From positions 60,895,018 through 60,959,017 of the forward strand of contig CM045763.1 in assembly GCA_025200525.1 (NCBI GenBank): 64,000 nt of DNA, given 5' to 3'. Position 1 is the first letter of the stretch. Each line of letters begins with the position of its first letter. Of this stretch, positions 1-11,510 are shown in pieces. The notes beneath the pieces are model-generated. The model was not told where the DNA came from, made no database searches, and saw only the letters and a program-made list of their open reading frames with translations. Both the position numbers and the translations under genes were made by a program. The DNA comes from Camellia lanceoleosa. Its lineage: Eukaryota > Streptophyta > Magnoliopsida > Ericales > Theaceae.

Positions 1-1004
1 CAGATAGAAGAAGACCTAGCCAACCTTTACTTCTTTGAAGAAGAGGAAGCAGTGTCCAGATAGGCTGGTTTGAGTCAAATCAGCCGGAAACAGACAACGG
101 TTGGTTTGATGATGAAGAGCTAGATGATGTGGAACAGACAAAATGGGTCAAGGAAGAAAAAGCCGAGGCCACATCTATTACTAGTATAGAAGTGCTGGAA
201 CAATTCCAGCAAGAGAGAATGGAAGAAGTTCAAAGGAAGAAGGTCTTGCCAGAAACCAAAACCATAGTGGGGAAGGAAAGGTATGTTGCTGAGGGGCGTG
301 ATGTGAACATGCTCCAAGTAAAGTCCGATAAAAGCTTGGCCATGGCTGCTGGAGAGTGGTGGGAAGATAGTGATTTGAGTCATGCATACACGGACGAAGG
401 GTGGAAATCCAATACCCCCAACGATACGTGGTATACGGATGAAATCAATCACATGACCCGGAGTGGTCGATACTTCAAACTTGCGGCTGTAGATCAACCA
501 GAATCCTCTAACAAAGAGGTTGATAACACCAGAGAGAAGGACTGTGAAGACAACTTGGTTTTGAAACAGCTTAAGAAGATTCAGGCAGATATCTCAATCT
601 GGGGATTGATAATGGCTTCCCGGGAACATAGGCAAGCATTGCTAGAGGCAATGAATCACACCAAACTGTCTATCGATACCACCGCTGATCAACTGATGTC
701 GTTAGTCACATCCGGCAATGTTACGCCAGTGATATCTTTCACGGATAAAGAGCTGCCACCTAAGGGTGCCAACCACAACCGGCCCTTGTATGTAACTCTC
801 GAGAGCCGAAAGAAGTGGATTCCGGTAGTGTTAGTAGATACTGGATCGGCGATCAATGTGTGTCTGGCACGAACTACTTATGCCATCGGTTTGAGGCCTG
901 TTGACTTCACACCCACAACTCAAGCCGTCCGAGCTTATGACAATACAAGCCGGGATGTCATAGGAACATTCAAGGGCCATATCCCGACGTCTGCTCGAAC
1001 ATGA
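1..1004 (+). pseudogene. Tat-element gag-pol: gag end and aspartic protease (broken)
   Basis: An acidic N-terminal stretch reads in frame 1 to a stop at 61-63; the homologous reading then continues in frame 3 from about 63, so a one-base change sits there. The frame-3 part runs to a stop at 1002-1004. It carries the catalytic protease motif DTGSAIN at 837-857, which cleaves the retroelement polyprotein. The conserved stretch before the protease (SIWGLIMAS, near 594-620) is typical of Tat elements. The protease continues in another frame after 1004, so a second one-base frame change lies near 990-1004. The domain order fits a gag-pol polyprotein; the gag start is off the window. Confidence 0.8.
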
Positions 1005-3351
1005 GGTAGAATTCCATGTAATGGATGTTCCGGCTACCTTCAATCTACTGTTGGGAAGGCCTTGGCTGCATCAGATAAAAGCTGTGTCATCAACAGTCCA
1101 TCAGTTGGTGAAATACCCCTTCAAAGGTGGGATTGCTACGGTGTATGGTAATTCATCGATCCACCCTCCCCAGGGAACTGCCACACCAGTGGTAGAAATC
1201 ATACACGGGGAAGAAGATGTATTCCTCTCAGGCTTTTCACTAACAGAAGCCCGGGTAGTCCAATCTATCATGGCAGAAGCTGACGGAATCTATGTGAGTG
1301 CTCAATCCATCTACATGATGAACAAACAGGGTCATATGCCTGGATCAGGGCTAGACAGGAGTGGCAAGCAAGGAGGCGCTGTTACCAAGGAGCTGATTCA
1401 CAACCCTCACACTTTTGTGCTGGGATATAAACCTACTGCTGAGGATTGGCAAAGGAAGTGGGCTGAGTTGAGAGGAAGAATTAAAGCAAAGAAGGACGGA
1501 AAACAATATGAGTTAGTTCACAAACCAATACGGGGAACCTTGAACGGACGCTTTGTTCGCCAAGGGAAAGATTTCCCCTTTTGTGGATTTCCAGAGCCTT
1601 GGTTTGACCAAGAGACGAAGACAATCTATCCCGGATTCGAGATCTTCTTTGGACACCAGTTACCAGAAGAGGAAACTGAGCAGATGGACTTGAGTACTAA
1701 TACGGGTCAAGGCAAGACTGTAATTGTGAACGATGAAGAAGAAGAGCTGTTTGGAAAAACACTGACTGATCTACTAGCAAATTCTACTATCGGAACTGAG
1801 TCTGACAACTTGGGGGATAGTTTTACTATCTCAACGATCGGGGATAAACCAGAAGAGGATTTCTCTAAACTTATTGTGGATGCATCTGAGGCTCCACACC
1901 TAATCTGGAAATTTGAAAAGGGCATCATCAGCAGTTTTGAATCGGATAATAAGTCTGAATCTGATTCCATCGAGTCTGTTGAGTCGGAGTCAGATTCGAG
2001 TTATTCTGAGTCTGGTATTTCCGGGAGTGGTAACCTAGATACCAAAGTCCTGTCAAAGTCTTATTTTAGTTTTTCTTTTGAGTCAACTGTAACCGAGGAC
2101 CCAGACTTTACTAATAGGAATATCGTAGAGTTTGCTTACTTCTCTGTGCCTTTAGTTTGTTACACTGATCTCGATTTTCAAAATTTTGACTTAAACGAAG
2201 AGGAAGAAATTCCTCAGGCTTTGAAAAATTTGGTTGACCAAGAGGAGGAGAGGCGCATTAAGCCCTATACAGATGAAATCACTGCAATTAATGTGAGTAC
2301 TGAGAAGGATCCCCGTTTGGTCCAGATTGGATCCACATTGTCTTCGGAGGAACGCGAGCGTTTAATCGCTTTATTAAAAAATTTTAAAGATGTTTTCGCG
2401 TGGTCCTACGAAGACATGCCTGGAATAGATCCTGAGATTGTACAGCACCGGATCCCTCTTAATCCCGAGGCCCGACCAGTCAAACAGAAACTGCGCAGAG
2501 TTCGCCCAGATTGGGCATTAAAGATCAAAGAGGAGGTCAGCAAACAGATTGATGCAGGTTTCTTGATGGTATCTGAATACCCGACTTGGTTGGCTAATAT
2601 CGTTCCGGTTCCAAAGAAGGACGGCAGAATTAGGGTCTGCGTCGACTTCCGAGATCTAAATAAAGCAAGTCCAAAAGATGATTTTCCATTGCCACACATC
2701 GATGAACTGGTAGATTTCACAACTGGCCATGCTTTGCTTTCATTCATGGATGGGTTTTCTGGGTATAATCAGATTTTGATGGCACTAGAGGATAGAGAGA
2801 AAACTGCTTTCACCACGCCGTGGGGTACCTACTGTTATAGAGTTACGCCTTTTGGACTGAAAAATGCTGGGGCTACATATCAGCGGGCTGCAACCACCAT
2901 TTTGCATGACATGATCCATAAGGAGGTTGAGGTGTATGTGGACGATATGATCGTCAAGTCTAAAGAGCGAGAAGGTCACTACACCGCACTGGAAAAATTC
3001 TTTGAGCGGATCAAGGAGTATAGACTGAGGTTAAACCCACAGAAAAGCACCTTTGGGGTAACTGCAGGAAAAGTGTTGGGATTTTTGATTACACAAAGGG
3101 GAATTGAAGTAGATCCCTCAAAAATCAAGGCCATCGTAGAAATGCCACCACCAAGGACTGAAAAGGAGGTGCGCGGCTTTCTGGGTAAGATGCAATTCAT
3201 AAGACGGTTTATCTCAAAATTAACCTTGACTTGTGAACCACTGTTTGGTCTGTTGAAGAAAGGGAAGAAATTCCAATGGGATGATCAGTGTCAATTCACC
3301 TTCGAACAGGTGAAGCAAGACTTCAAAATCCTCTGTATTGTCGCCACGTAA
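1005..3351 (+). pseudogene. Tat-element pol: protease end, acidic linker, reverse transcriptase
   Basis: The reading frame opens upstream of the ATG at 1021 and begins with the protease C-terminus (LLLGRPWLHQ near 1050). A long acidic Ser/Glu-rich linker (about 1690-2260) separates protease from RT, as is usual in Tat elements. RT motifs include VCVDFRDLNKA (near 2635), FMDGFSGYNQI (near 2745), TPFGLKNAGATYQR (near 2850) and the catalytic YVDD at 2935-2946; GFLGKMQFIRRFI (near 3175) marks the connection to RNase H. The frame ends at a stop at 3349-3351 inside the connection, while the homologous reading continues from about 3338 in a different frame, so this is an indel rather than a natural end. 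RT residues themselves look intact. Confidence 0.85.
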
Positions 3352-4072
3352 CCGGAAACCACTGATCTTGTATTTATTAGTAACAAATTCAACCATGGGG
3401 TGCATGCTAGCGCAAGAATCAGAAGCGAAAGTGGAAAAGGCTATCTATTATCTAAGCAAGAAGATGCTAGAATATGAAACTCGTTACACTCCTCTCGAGA
3501 AAGCTTCCTTAGCTTTGGTTTGGGCAACGAGGAAGTTGAGACACTACCTGTTAGCTCATTCTGTAATTCTGGTTTCGAGCTTAGATCTCATCAAATATCT
3601 CTTTGAGAAACCAGCACTTACGGGTAAGCTAGCTCGTTGGTTGCTTTTTCTCTCTGAGTTTGACCTCAAGTATGTTACACGCAAATCAGTCAAAGGAAGA
3701 GCTGTAGCGGAATTTCTGGCGGATCACCCAGTAGAAGGAGATGATGAAGCAGTGGAGTATCTATTCTTAGATGAAGACATCCTGCAGATAGAAGAGGAAC
3801 CATGGACAATGTACTTTGATGGAGCGTCTAATCAGTATGGTTATGGGATTGGTGTGTTGCTCATTGCACCCGATGATTCACACATCCCTCTAGCCTTCAA
3901 ACTCCTGTTTAAAGTAACCAACAATGAAGCAGAATACGAAGCATGTATTGCTGGTTTGGAAGCTGCCCTAGAACTAGGGGCAATAAGAATGGATGTTATC
4001 GGAGATTCGAATTTGGTTGTGTCTCAAGCTAACGGAGATTGGCGGGTTAAGGAAGAGAAAATGAAGGTTTAA
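3338..4072 (+). pseudogene. Tat-element pol: RNase H plus archaeal-type second RNase H (interrupted)
   Basis: The first part (about 3395-3700) is the usual RT-linked RNase H, with GCMLAQE and the ETRYTPLEK segment. A second RNase H fold starts near 3800 with MYFDGASN, then NEAEYEA and GDSNLVVSQ, which supply the D-E-D catalytic residues of an archaeal-type (aRNH) domain. The two-RNase H arrangement is diagnostic of the Tat clade. The frame is stopped by TAA at 4070-4072, but the same frame continues with homologous sequence directly afterwards, so this is a nonsense mutation, not a domain end. There is no natural start codon here; the upstream break is the frame change near 3340. Confidence 0.83.
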
Positions 4073-5530
4073 AATCAGGCCCTGGATGTGTTAATTCCGA
4101 GGTTTGAGAAATTGACATTCACGCATTTGCTCAGAGAGAACAACCGATTTGCTGAAGCGTTGGCAACTTTATCTTCCATGGTGGACATTCCACTTGGAGT
4201 GAAGATGCACCCGATCATCATTGAACAGAAGTATACGCCGGCGTATGAGACCATCGCCGTGATAGATGAGGTTCAAGACATGAACCCTTGGTATTATGAC
4301 ATCTGGAATTTCTTGGACAAAGAGGCGTACCCACCAGGGGCAAATGCCAAGGACAAAAGGGGAATACGGCGTCTGGCCATCCAATTCATCATCTGCGGAA
4401 ACAAGTTGTACAAAAGAGGCCATCTGGGAATGCATAAGTTGTGTGTTGAGGAAGGAGAATCAAGGCGCCTTATGGAAGCTATCCACGGAGGAGAGTGCGG
4501 AGCTCACATGAATGGTGTGATGCTAGCTCGAAAAATCCTTAGACAAGGCTACTACTGGTCAACCATGGAGGAGGACTGTATTGGCTTTGTACGGCGATGC
4601 CACAAATGTCAGATCCATGCCAATCGCATGAACATTCCGCCGTCGAAACTCTACAATATGACGTCACCGTGGCCTTTCTCAGTCTGGGGAATTGACGTTA
4701 TCGGTGCAGTCACGCCAAAAGGGTCAAACGGGCATGAGTTCATTTTGGTAGCAATCGACTACTTCACAAAGTGGGTGGAGGCCCAATCTTATGCTGTTCT
4801 AAAGGCGTCACATGTGGCTAAGTTCATCAAGAACAACATCATCTGTCGGTATGGGGTGCCCAACGAGATCATCTCAGATAATGGCTCACATTTCAAGAAA
4901 GAGGTGATAGACCTGCTTGAGAAATATAACGTGGCTTTCCGTAAGTCATCAACATATAGGCCACAGACCAATGGAGCTGTTGAGGCTGCAAACAAAAACA
5001 TCAAGAGAATTTTGCAGAAAATGGTTGAAACCTACAAGGACTGGCCGGAGAAACTTCCATTCGCACTTTGGGGTTACAGAACGTCGATTCGAACATCTAC
5101 AGGAGCAACTCCTTATTCTCTTGTTTATGGAATGGAAGCTGTTCTGCCAATTGAGATTGAAGTACCGTCGCTAAGAATTATGGTTGAGTGTCAGATAGCG
5201 GAGGCAGACTGGCAACAAAGTAGATTTGAAGAATTGATGTTGTTTGATGAGAGGAGGTTGAAGGCATTGTATCATATCCAAGGTTACCAGCGTAGAATTG
5301 CGAGGGCTTTTAACAAGAAAGTCAAGTCTAGAAATCTTAAGGAAGGAGACATGGTGCTCAAAGACAACCGAGCCCCCATCCATGACCCTAGGGGCAAGTT
5401 CAGACCCAATTGGACTGGCCCTTATATCATCAAGTCAATCTGGTCCGGAGGAGCAATTATTCTTATGGATTTGGATGGCACGAGTTTTCAACCGATCAAC
5501 ATGGACAAGTTAAAAAAATATTATCCCTGA
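4073..5530 (+). pseudogene. Tat-element pol: end of second RNase H and integrase
   Basis: This stretch is open from 4073 to the TGA at 5528-5530, in the same frame as the preceding RNase H part. It finishes the second RNase H (RENNRFAEALATL near 4133) and then gives a full integrase: an N-terminal HHCC zinc-binding region (near 4480-4620, ending CHKCQIH), the catalytic core with D at 4694 (GIDVIGA), D at 4877 (SDNGSHF) and E at 4982, and a C-terminal part ending near KLKKYYP. Spacing of the last two acidic residues fits D,D(35)E. Integrase itself has no internal stop, so this is the best preserved part of pol; it is called a pseudogene because the polyprotein upstream is broken. Confidence 0.85.
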
Positions 5531-6185
5531 GAGGCTCGCTAGGCCGAAAACCCGAAAGGGCGACCTAGGCAAAAGTTAGAGCATAAAAAAAAAAAAAATT
5601 CATTATTATAAACTGAGCTCGCAAGGCTGAAAACCCAAAACGGCAACCTTGGCAAAAGTTAGAGTGCAAAAGGAGAGAATAAATACTCGAGTGAACCCTC
5701 TCCGAACTACGTAAGGCCTGATTCTCATCTTTGGGATACGTAGGCAACTTCATCCCGAAGTTCGGCCATCAATATTTTTCAACCCAACTGTCCTGGTCAT
5801 CTGGTTTAGTCAATCCGTCATTTTCCATCGTTTGTCGACTTGGTTATGAAATTCTGATTTGGAGGGAATGATCTTCTGATTTGGGGTTGTACAGTCTTAG
5901 GATTAATTCCGTATGTATCCGGTGATAACCATTTCAAAAAAAAAAAAAAAAAGAACAAAACAAAACAAAACAAAACAACAAAAACAAAAAAAATGTTTTG
6001 AAAAGTTTGAAGTCAATTTTTGTTTTTCTTCTCAAAACTTTACCGTTTACGACACAAAAGGAAACTTTTCAATACTCACGTTATTTTTATTGATTTATCA
6101 CAAGTACATTCTCCAAACCAAAGTTGAATTTACACAAAAAACTTGAAAAGAAAAGACAAAGCAATAAACTAGGGGCATAAATGAG
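5531..6185. repeat. Post-integrase spacer with a diverged tandem duplication
   Basis: Directly after pol, two diverged copies of a roughly 50-bp unit (about 5535-5590 and 5608-5670) share GGC-GAAAACCC-AAA and GGCAAAAGTTAGAG. The phrase GATACGTAGGCAAC at 5738-5751 recurs at 9730-9743 just before the 3' LTR. An A-rich run occupies 5936-5995. No coding potential is supported on the plus strand. Confidence 0.6.
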
Positions 6186-7477
6186 TCAAGTGTCAATTCT
6201 TTGTCTTTTTTTTGTGCCTGTGGGAGTTTCTGTAACCAAGGTCGGCCTAATTTGTTCCTCATCCTCGAGCCAAACCAAGTATTCATCAGGAAGGATGGAA
6301 CTGAAAGTAAGGGCAGGGGCCAGGAATTCTCTTGTATTCCAAGCACTGAGGTACCGAGGCAAGTACGAACCACGAACAGGAAATGAAGCTGGGTACTTTA
6401 TCCCGTCATCCGGACAAATCTGATCATGTCCAAACTGGCGTCTGAACCTGAATGGAAAATAGAATACACAATGTGTAAGGCCAATCAACTGTATACCTGG
6501 TTGCCGGGACATGCTGTAACTCATCTTAGCCAAGTTAAGCCAGGGGCTACGCCAAGCAATGTCAACCGCAGATCTGCTGCGCATCCAGTCACACCACATT
6601 CCCTCTGAGGAGAACTTCACTAGCTGTGGACGAAGAAAGTAAGTCCTGGTTGAGTATTCGGGGCAAGGATCCACCACTTTCAGCTTATCCATCAACCATA
6701 TCTGGGGAAAAGGATGAAAAATAAAAGAGATAAAAGAATAGAGAGATGTACGTTGAAAGAAAAGTAAGAAAAGGGTTTTTGAGAGAAAAAAGAGATTGAA
6801 TGCCGAGTGATGTAAGGATCATAAATAAAGAGGGTGGGAAACAATACCTGGAGAAGTAATGGACTCCCCGCAAATTGAGTAGTCTCTCCTCGTTGAAAAG
6901 CATCTAAGCCTGTCAAAGTCTCGGCCAACACTAAGCCCATACAACTCTTACCCTCCTTAAGGCATTGGACTACTTCAATCAGTTTAATGCTAACTCCACC
7001 GCGACTAGAGGCAAGAAGGAAGTGTGCGAGTAAGCATAAGCAAAAGGCATGCTGATGATAACCTCGCCAAAGGAGGTCATCTTTGTCATCGGTGATGGAA
7101 AACTGATGAATCAAATCGGGAATATCTGGTTCCTCATTGTGAGCCAAGGATCGAGCTTCGTGTAAGGTCAGCCCACACATTCGTCCTAAAGCTTGAGCAT
7201 GGCCAAAACAGGGTTGAAGCATGATTTCTTGATCACGTTGAGATTCCATCAATGCTTGAAATTCTTCGAGTGTCGGACACATCTCTTGTGAACCGAAACG
7301 AAATATGTGTGTGATTGGATTCCAGCACTGAGTAGCGGCATGGAGAAATGGAAAGCAAAGTGAAGTGCGGCTCAACGAAAAAAGAGCATTTAGGTCGAAA
7401 TCGCAAAAGTTCATCTTTTCCGAGCCATCCAAAGTGGTTATCCAGTCTTGGAGCCTATTGGTGGGAAACATCTCCAT
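6186..7477 (-). CDS. Antisense DUF7745 / plant-mobile-domain-like protein, two exons
   Basis: On the minus strand an ATG at 7477 opens 210 codons ending exactly at CAG with a GT donor (intron begins at 6847). An acceptor AG lies at 6703-6702, and exon 2 (6701-6186) adds 171 codons and a stop, giving a 381-residue protein with no internal stop. The splice keeps the frame and joins SPLLLQ to IWLMDK, the expected continuity of this domain. Recognisable segments are FRFGSQEMCPTLEEF (near 7270), the LLQ-W helix at the splice, WRSPWL and FRRQFGHDQI. The domain is related to plant mobile domain (MULE-associated) proteins, but no function is established. It lies between integrase and the 3' LTR, opposite to pol. 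Antisense ORFs at this place are known in Tat/Retand elements. It is intact while pol is broken. Expression is not shown. Confidence 0.75.
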
Positions 7478-8959
7478 TTTGAGAGCAAAATGTAAAACCT
7501 TGCTCTTCTGCCAGGAACAACATTATGGGAGTACCATTTATAGAATTTAGATGGAGTAGTGATGATAGCCTTTAGTGGTGGGTGGGCCAAACATTGTGTT
7601 GTCCTCTTGTGTTGTGGTTGTATTTTGAGTCTTGTTTTCTTACCAAGTCTTTTATTTTAGTATGTTCAATTTGTTTTCATTATGTTTGTTTTGTTATCAA
7701 GTTGTAGTTTTGTTTTTCATTTTGTCTGGTTGATATTATTATCCGATTCATGAACCAATTCAAGCGCAAGTGTTCTTCAAAGATTATCATGCAAGTGTTA
7801 TCCAGTCATCATATGCAAATATAGTACAAGATATTTGCAAGAAGAGATCATCCACAATAACACTTGATAAAACTAGCAGGTCCAACTCTGATCATTGTTT
7901 TACAAAAAAAAAAAAAAAAAAAAAAAAGAGTCTATCTGAAGCTAGTGTTTAAACTACAAAGCAAATATACAAAAAATAAGCATAAATAAATAAATAAATA
8001 AATCTGAAAAATAAAAAAAAATAATAATAAGGGGGGTCTTTTTGGTTGGAGTTTTAGGTTATCTAAATATAAAAAAAAAGAAGAAAAAGGGTTTTTTTTT
8101 TATTATTTATCTGAGAAAGAAAAAAAATAATAAAAAAAATAATAAATGAAAAAATAAAATAAAATAAAATAAAATAAAATAAAAAAAGAATATATACCGT
8201 ATATATCTGTGTATATATCTGCCTCTGTCTGAGTACATGTCTGTATATTCATATATGTATACCGTATGTACGTGTCTGTGTATATTTTGTTTATATATGA
8301 TCACATCCGCACCGTGCATCTATCGCACAATTATAACCATTTTGTGCATCTATCGCACAATCAAGCGTCTACCACACAATCTCAATCCATCGCGCTATCT
8401 TGTGCACTTGTCAGGTCTAGGAGACCTTAAATCCTCTAGAGATGCAATTCCTCTGGTGTTTGTCGTGCTTAACGACTTGGTGGTCAGTATAGCCACCAAC
8501 CTGTGATTGCAATGAGTTCCTAGGAGACCAACTGGGACGGTGGAAACTAGAGTTCGAATGGCAAAGCCTAGAACGCAAAAGGTTTGGAATTTCCGAGACT
8601 AAAGTCTGGTTTAAATACCCAGGGGTGTATCCCCGGCTTGAAATCTGTATGGTAGCCCCATAGGTTGAAATAGCTTGTATGCGCCTCAATTCTGGATACT
8701 GAACCAACCTAGTCCGTCACCCCGTTGGAGAATAGGGAAAGTTGTGAATGTGATCAGGAAGAAAAGGGGCATCTGTGACTTCTACATGTAGAGATTACCC
8801 CTTGTTAACAAGAAATCATGCTACCAGACCTTCTTCCATTCGCGTGAGACGCGTTGAAACTTTAAATTTACCTTCGCTCCTTTCATGTGAATCGTGTTAG
8901 ATTTAATGTTTACCTAATGAAAACCTTTCCCTGTACCTAATGAAAACCTTTCCCCTGTC
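7478..8959. other. Tat 3' untranslated region, low-complexity and single-copy-like DNA
   Basis: This region holds A-rich runs (7903-7927, 8070-8160), (AAAT)n near 7985-8002 and (AAAAT)n near 8150-8185. At 8300-8370 there are short direct repeats containing CATCTATCGCACAA. A more complex stretch at 8410-8800 has no convincing ORF. If the antisense gene has a promoter, it would lie at about 7480-7900; I see no clear TATA box there. Confidence 0.5.
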
Positions 8960-9545
8960 CTCTCGCGTAAGACGCGTTTGGATTGCCTCTCGGTTAAAAA
9001 TAGCAGGTGCGCCTGTCTGTTTACACCACAAATTCCTCCTCTCGCCTAACACGTGTTTGGAAAACAAATTCCTCCTCTCGCCTAACACGCGTTTGGAAAG
9101 CAAATTCCTCCTCTCACCTAACACACGTTTGGAAAGCAAATTCCTCCTCTCGCCTAACACGCGTTTGGAAAGCAAATTCCTCCTCTCGCCTAACACGCGT
9201 TTGGAAAGCAAATTCCTCCTCTCGCCTAACACGCGTTTGGAAAGCAAATTCCTCCTCTCGCCTAACACGCGTTTGGAAAGCAAATCCCTCATCTCGCCTA
9301 ACACGCGTTTGGAAAGCAAATTCTTCCTCTCGCCTAACACGCGTTTGGAAAGCAAATTCCTCCTCTCACGTATGACAGACGCGTTTGGATCTCAAATACT
9401 CCTCTCGCGTGAGACGTCACGCGTTTGGATCTCAAATACTCCTCTCGCGTAAGACGTGTTTGTATCTCAGATTCACATACTTCTCTCGCGTAAAACGCGT
9501 TTGGATCTCAAGTTCACTTTTCTCCTCTTGCGGATGAAGCGTTTG
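8960..9545. repeat. 36-bp minisatellite in the Tat 3' untranslated region
   Basis: About ten near-identical 36-bp units run from about 9031 to 9372 (unit starts near 9030, 9066, 9102, 9138, 9174, 9210, 9246, 9282, 9318 and 9354). The core is CTCGCCTAACACGCGTTTGG. Four to five diverged copies with the variant CTCTCGCGTAAGACGCGTTTGG shape flank it at 8958-9000 and 9372-9545. Because 36 is divisible by 3, long repetitive reading frames exist on both strands; they are not genes. Hypervariable tandem repeats at this exact place are established for Tat/Ogre elements, where they have seeded satellite DNA. Confidence 0.9.
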
Positions 9546-9863
9546 GATCTCACATTCACTACATCCAACATTTATGCTTTCATTCAGTGTCACATCATCG
9601 TCTTGATTGCATTTCATTGCATGATCATAAGTTATGTTTTGCATTTCATTGCATGATCATAAGTTATGTTTTACATATCATTCTACATCTTGCCCTTGAA
9701 CTACGCTGGTTTGATTCCTTGCAAACAGGATACGTAGGCAACCTTCTGGTTTAACCACATGCATTGCATCTTGTTTGATTGCCCAAGTCTTACGGCCTTG
9801 TCAAAAGGGTCGTCTTCGGGCTTTGACATTCACTCACGTTATGAAATGACTTCGAGCTCTGTC

Positions 9864-9872
9864 AAAGAGGGG
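9864..9872 (+). promoter_or_regulatory. Polypurine tract of the Tat element
   Basis: AAAGAGGGG lies four bases before the LTR start TGTAGACGCC at 9877. It would prime plus-strand DNA synthesis. Position and sequence match Tat-lineage polypurine tracts. Confidence 0.75.
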
Positions 9873-10411
9873 CAACTGTAGACGCCCCATTTTGACCGAC
9901 CCTAAGACTTGGGCGCTTTCTTTTGATTACCCGATGATGACAATTAGAATGTGTTTCTCGCAGAATTCTCAGTAAAAAAAATGGAATTTGACCTTTAATC
10001 CCAACCTTCACCATTATGGCCAAATTATTTTAAAATATTGAATATTTCATTAATTTAGTATTTTTATAATTTTTCATAATTTTATGTGTTTGTTCATATT
10101 TTTGGTGTATTTTATATAAAAGAAAATAATAAAACAAATTATCTTATGTATTTAGAATTATTATATTATATGTTTGGTATTTTATATAAAATTATATTAG
10201 TATATTATATATTTAGTATTTTGGTATAAATTATATATTTTAGATATTTTCGATATTATATATATATATATATATTATAAAATAAAAATAATAAAAAAAT
10301 AAACGACATCAAACATCAGGCAACTTTGCACATATATATATATATATTATATATTATTATATTATTATTATATTACATTATTATATTATTATTATTATAA
10401 TTATAATTTGC

Positions 10412-10420
10412 CTATATAAG
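10412..10420 (+). promoter_or_regulatory. Probable TATA box of the Tat LTR
   Basis: CTATATAAGG sits at the end of a long TA-rich stretch. It is followed about 30 bases later by a purine-rich region (10438-10550) with repeated GAATTCTG, the usual layout of a Tat LTR transcription start. No start site was measured. Confidence 0.55.
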
Positions 10421-10437
10421 GCAATCAAAGGCTCAAC

Positions 10438-10550
10438 AAGAAGGGAGAGGAATTCTGGGGAGAAGAATTCTGAAGGGAGAGAAATTCTGAGAGAGTATTC
10501 TGTGAGAAGCATTCTGAGAGAGGAATTCTGAGGGAGAGAAAGAGTCTGAA
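10438..10550 (+). repeat. Short GAATTCTG-type repeats downstream of the LTR TATA box
   Basis: Six or so degenerate repeats of about 17-20 bp share ATTCTG and purine spacers (AGAGAG). Similar purine-rich leaders occur in other Tat LTRs. Confidence 0.55.
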
Positions 10551-10884
10551 GAGTGATATTTTTATTTCATCAATACACCATTCAAAAAACAATCACTAAA
10601 GTTTTAATTCTAAATTTTGGATTGAGAATTAAGAACACATTCCATAGACTTGAGAGTAGTCAAAAGAAAATTTGTGACTCAGAAAATTCATCATTTCCCC
10701 AAAAGGTGAGTTTTCATAAATTGTCATTTAATTTAAAATATGTGATATACTTTGTTTAAATACTTTATTTACTTCGTTTTATAACTTTTTTTATCGCTTT
10801 AATGGGATGGCTGCACCACCCACATATCTGCTATAATTTAAATATTGTATATATATTGTTGTATTTATTAGTTTAAATAATCTA

Positions 10885-10985
10885 TCCCGGCGGTGAATAG
10901 TAACCTCCGGCGGTGAATAGTACCTCCGACGGTGAATAGTAACCCCAGCGATGAATAGTACTTCCGGCGGTGAATAGTAACCCCG
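10885..10985 (+). repeat. Tandem array, five units of about 19 bp, inside the Tat LTR
   Basis: Five units share GGCGGTGAATAGTA with a C-rich spacer; they start near 10888, 10908, 10928, 10947 and 10964. The array is markedly more GC-rich than its surroundings. Confidence 0.8.
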
Positions 10986-11189
10986 GCTATTTAATTTTGC
11001 TCGCTTTATTATATGCTATTTAGGGAGCTGTTTAATTTATTTCAACGATTTATGTTTTAAATATCAAGTTTGTTTGTACTAACCAATTAATCAATTTCGC
11101 ATAATCATCTCTGCAACCTCCCTTCATTCTTTGCTTATTTCGATTAAAAAGTTATGAAAAATTAAGATTGTGATTCAAGTATAAGAAAG

Positions 11190-11455
11190 GAACTCTTCCA
11201 TGCTTAATGGTTTAATCTCTTAGGAGGTTCATTACCAAAGGTATAAAACGCTCTATGCTTAATGGTTTAATCTCTTTGGAGATTCATTACCAACGGCATA
11301 AAACGTTTTATACTTAAGAGATTCATTACCAAAAATATACAACGTTCTATGCTCACTGATTTAATCTCTTAGGGGATTTACCACCAAAAGCATAAAATGT
11401 TCTATACTTAACGGTTTAAATTCTTTGGAGGTTCACTACCCCAAATGTATACATG
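11190..11455 (+). repeat. Degenerate tandem array of about 55-60 bp inside the Tat LTR
   Basis: About five copies share CTTAATGGTTTAATCTCTT, TTCATTACCAA and ATAAAACGTTCTAT. Copies differ by indels. Confidence 0.7.
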
Positions 11456-11510
11456 TTCTTATACTAAAGCACAATCTTTTATTTTTCATTTCTCTTTATT
11501 AATCAGTGTG

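Noticed and set aside
9031..9372. CRISPR-like regular array
   Set aside because: Units are head-to-tail without unique spacers, inside a plant retrotransposon; it is a minisatellite.
8903..9452. Long repetitive open frames on both strands (150 and 170 codons)
   Set aside because: They arise from the 36-bp repeat, whose length is a multiple of three; no start context or domain, and both strands are open at once.
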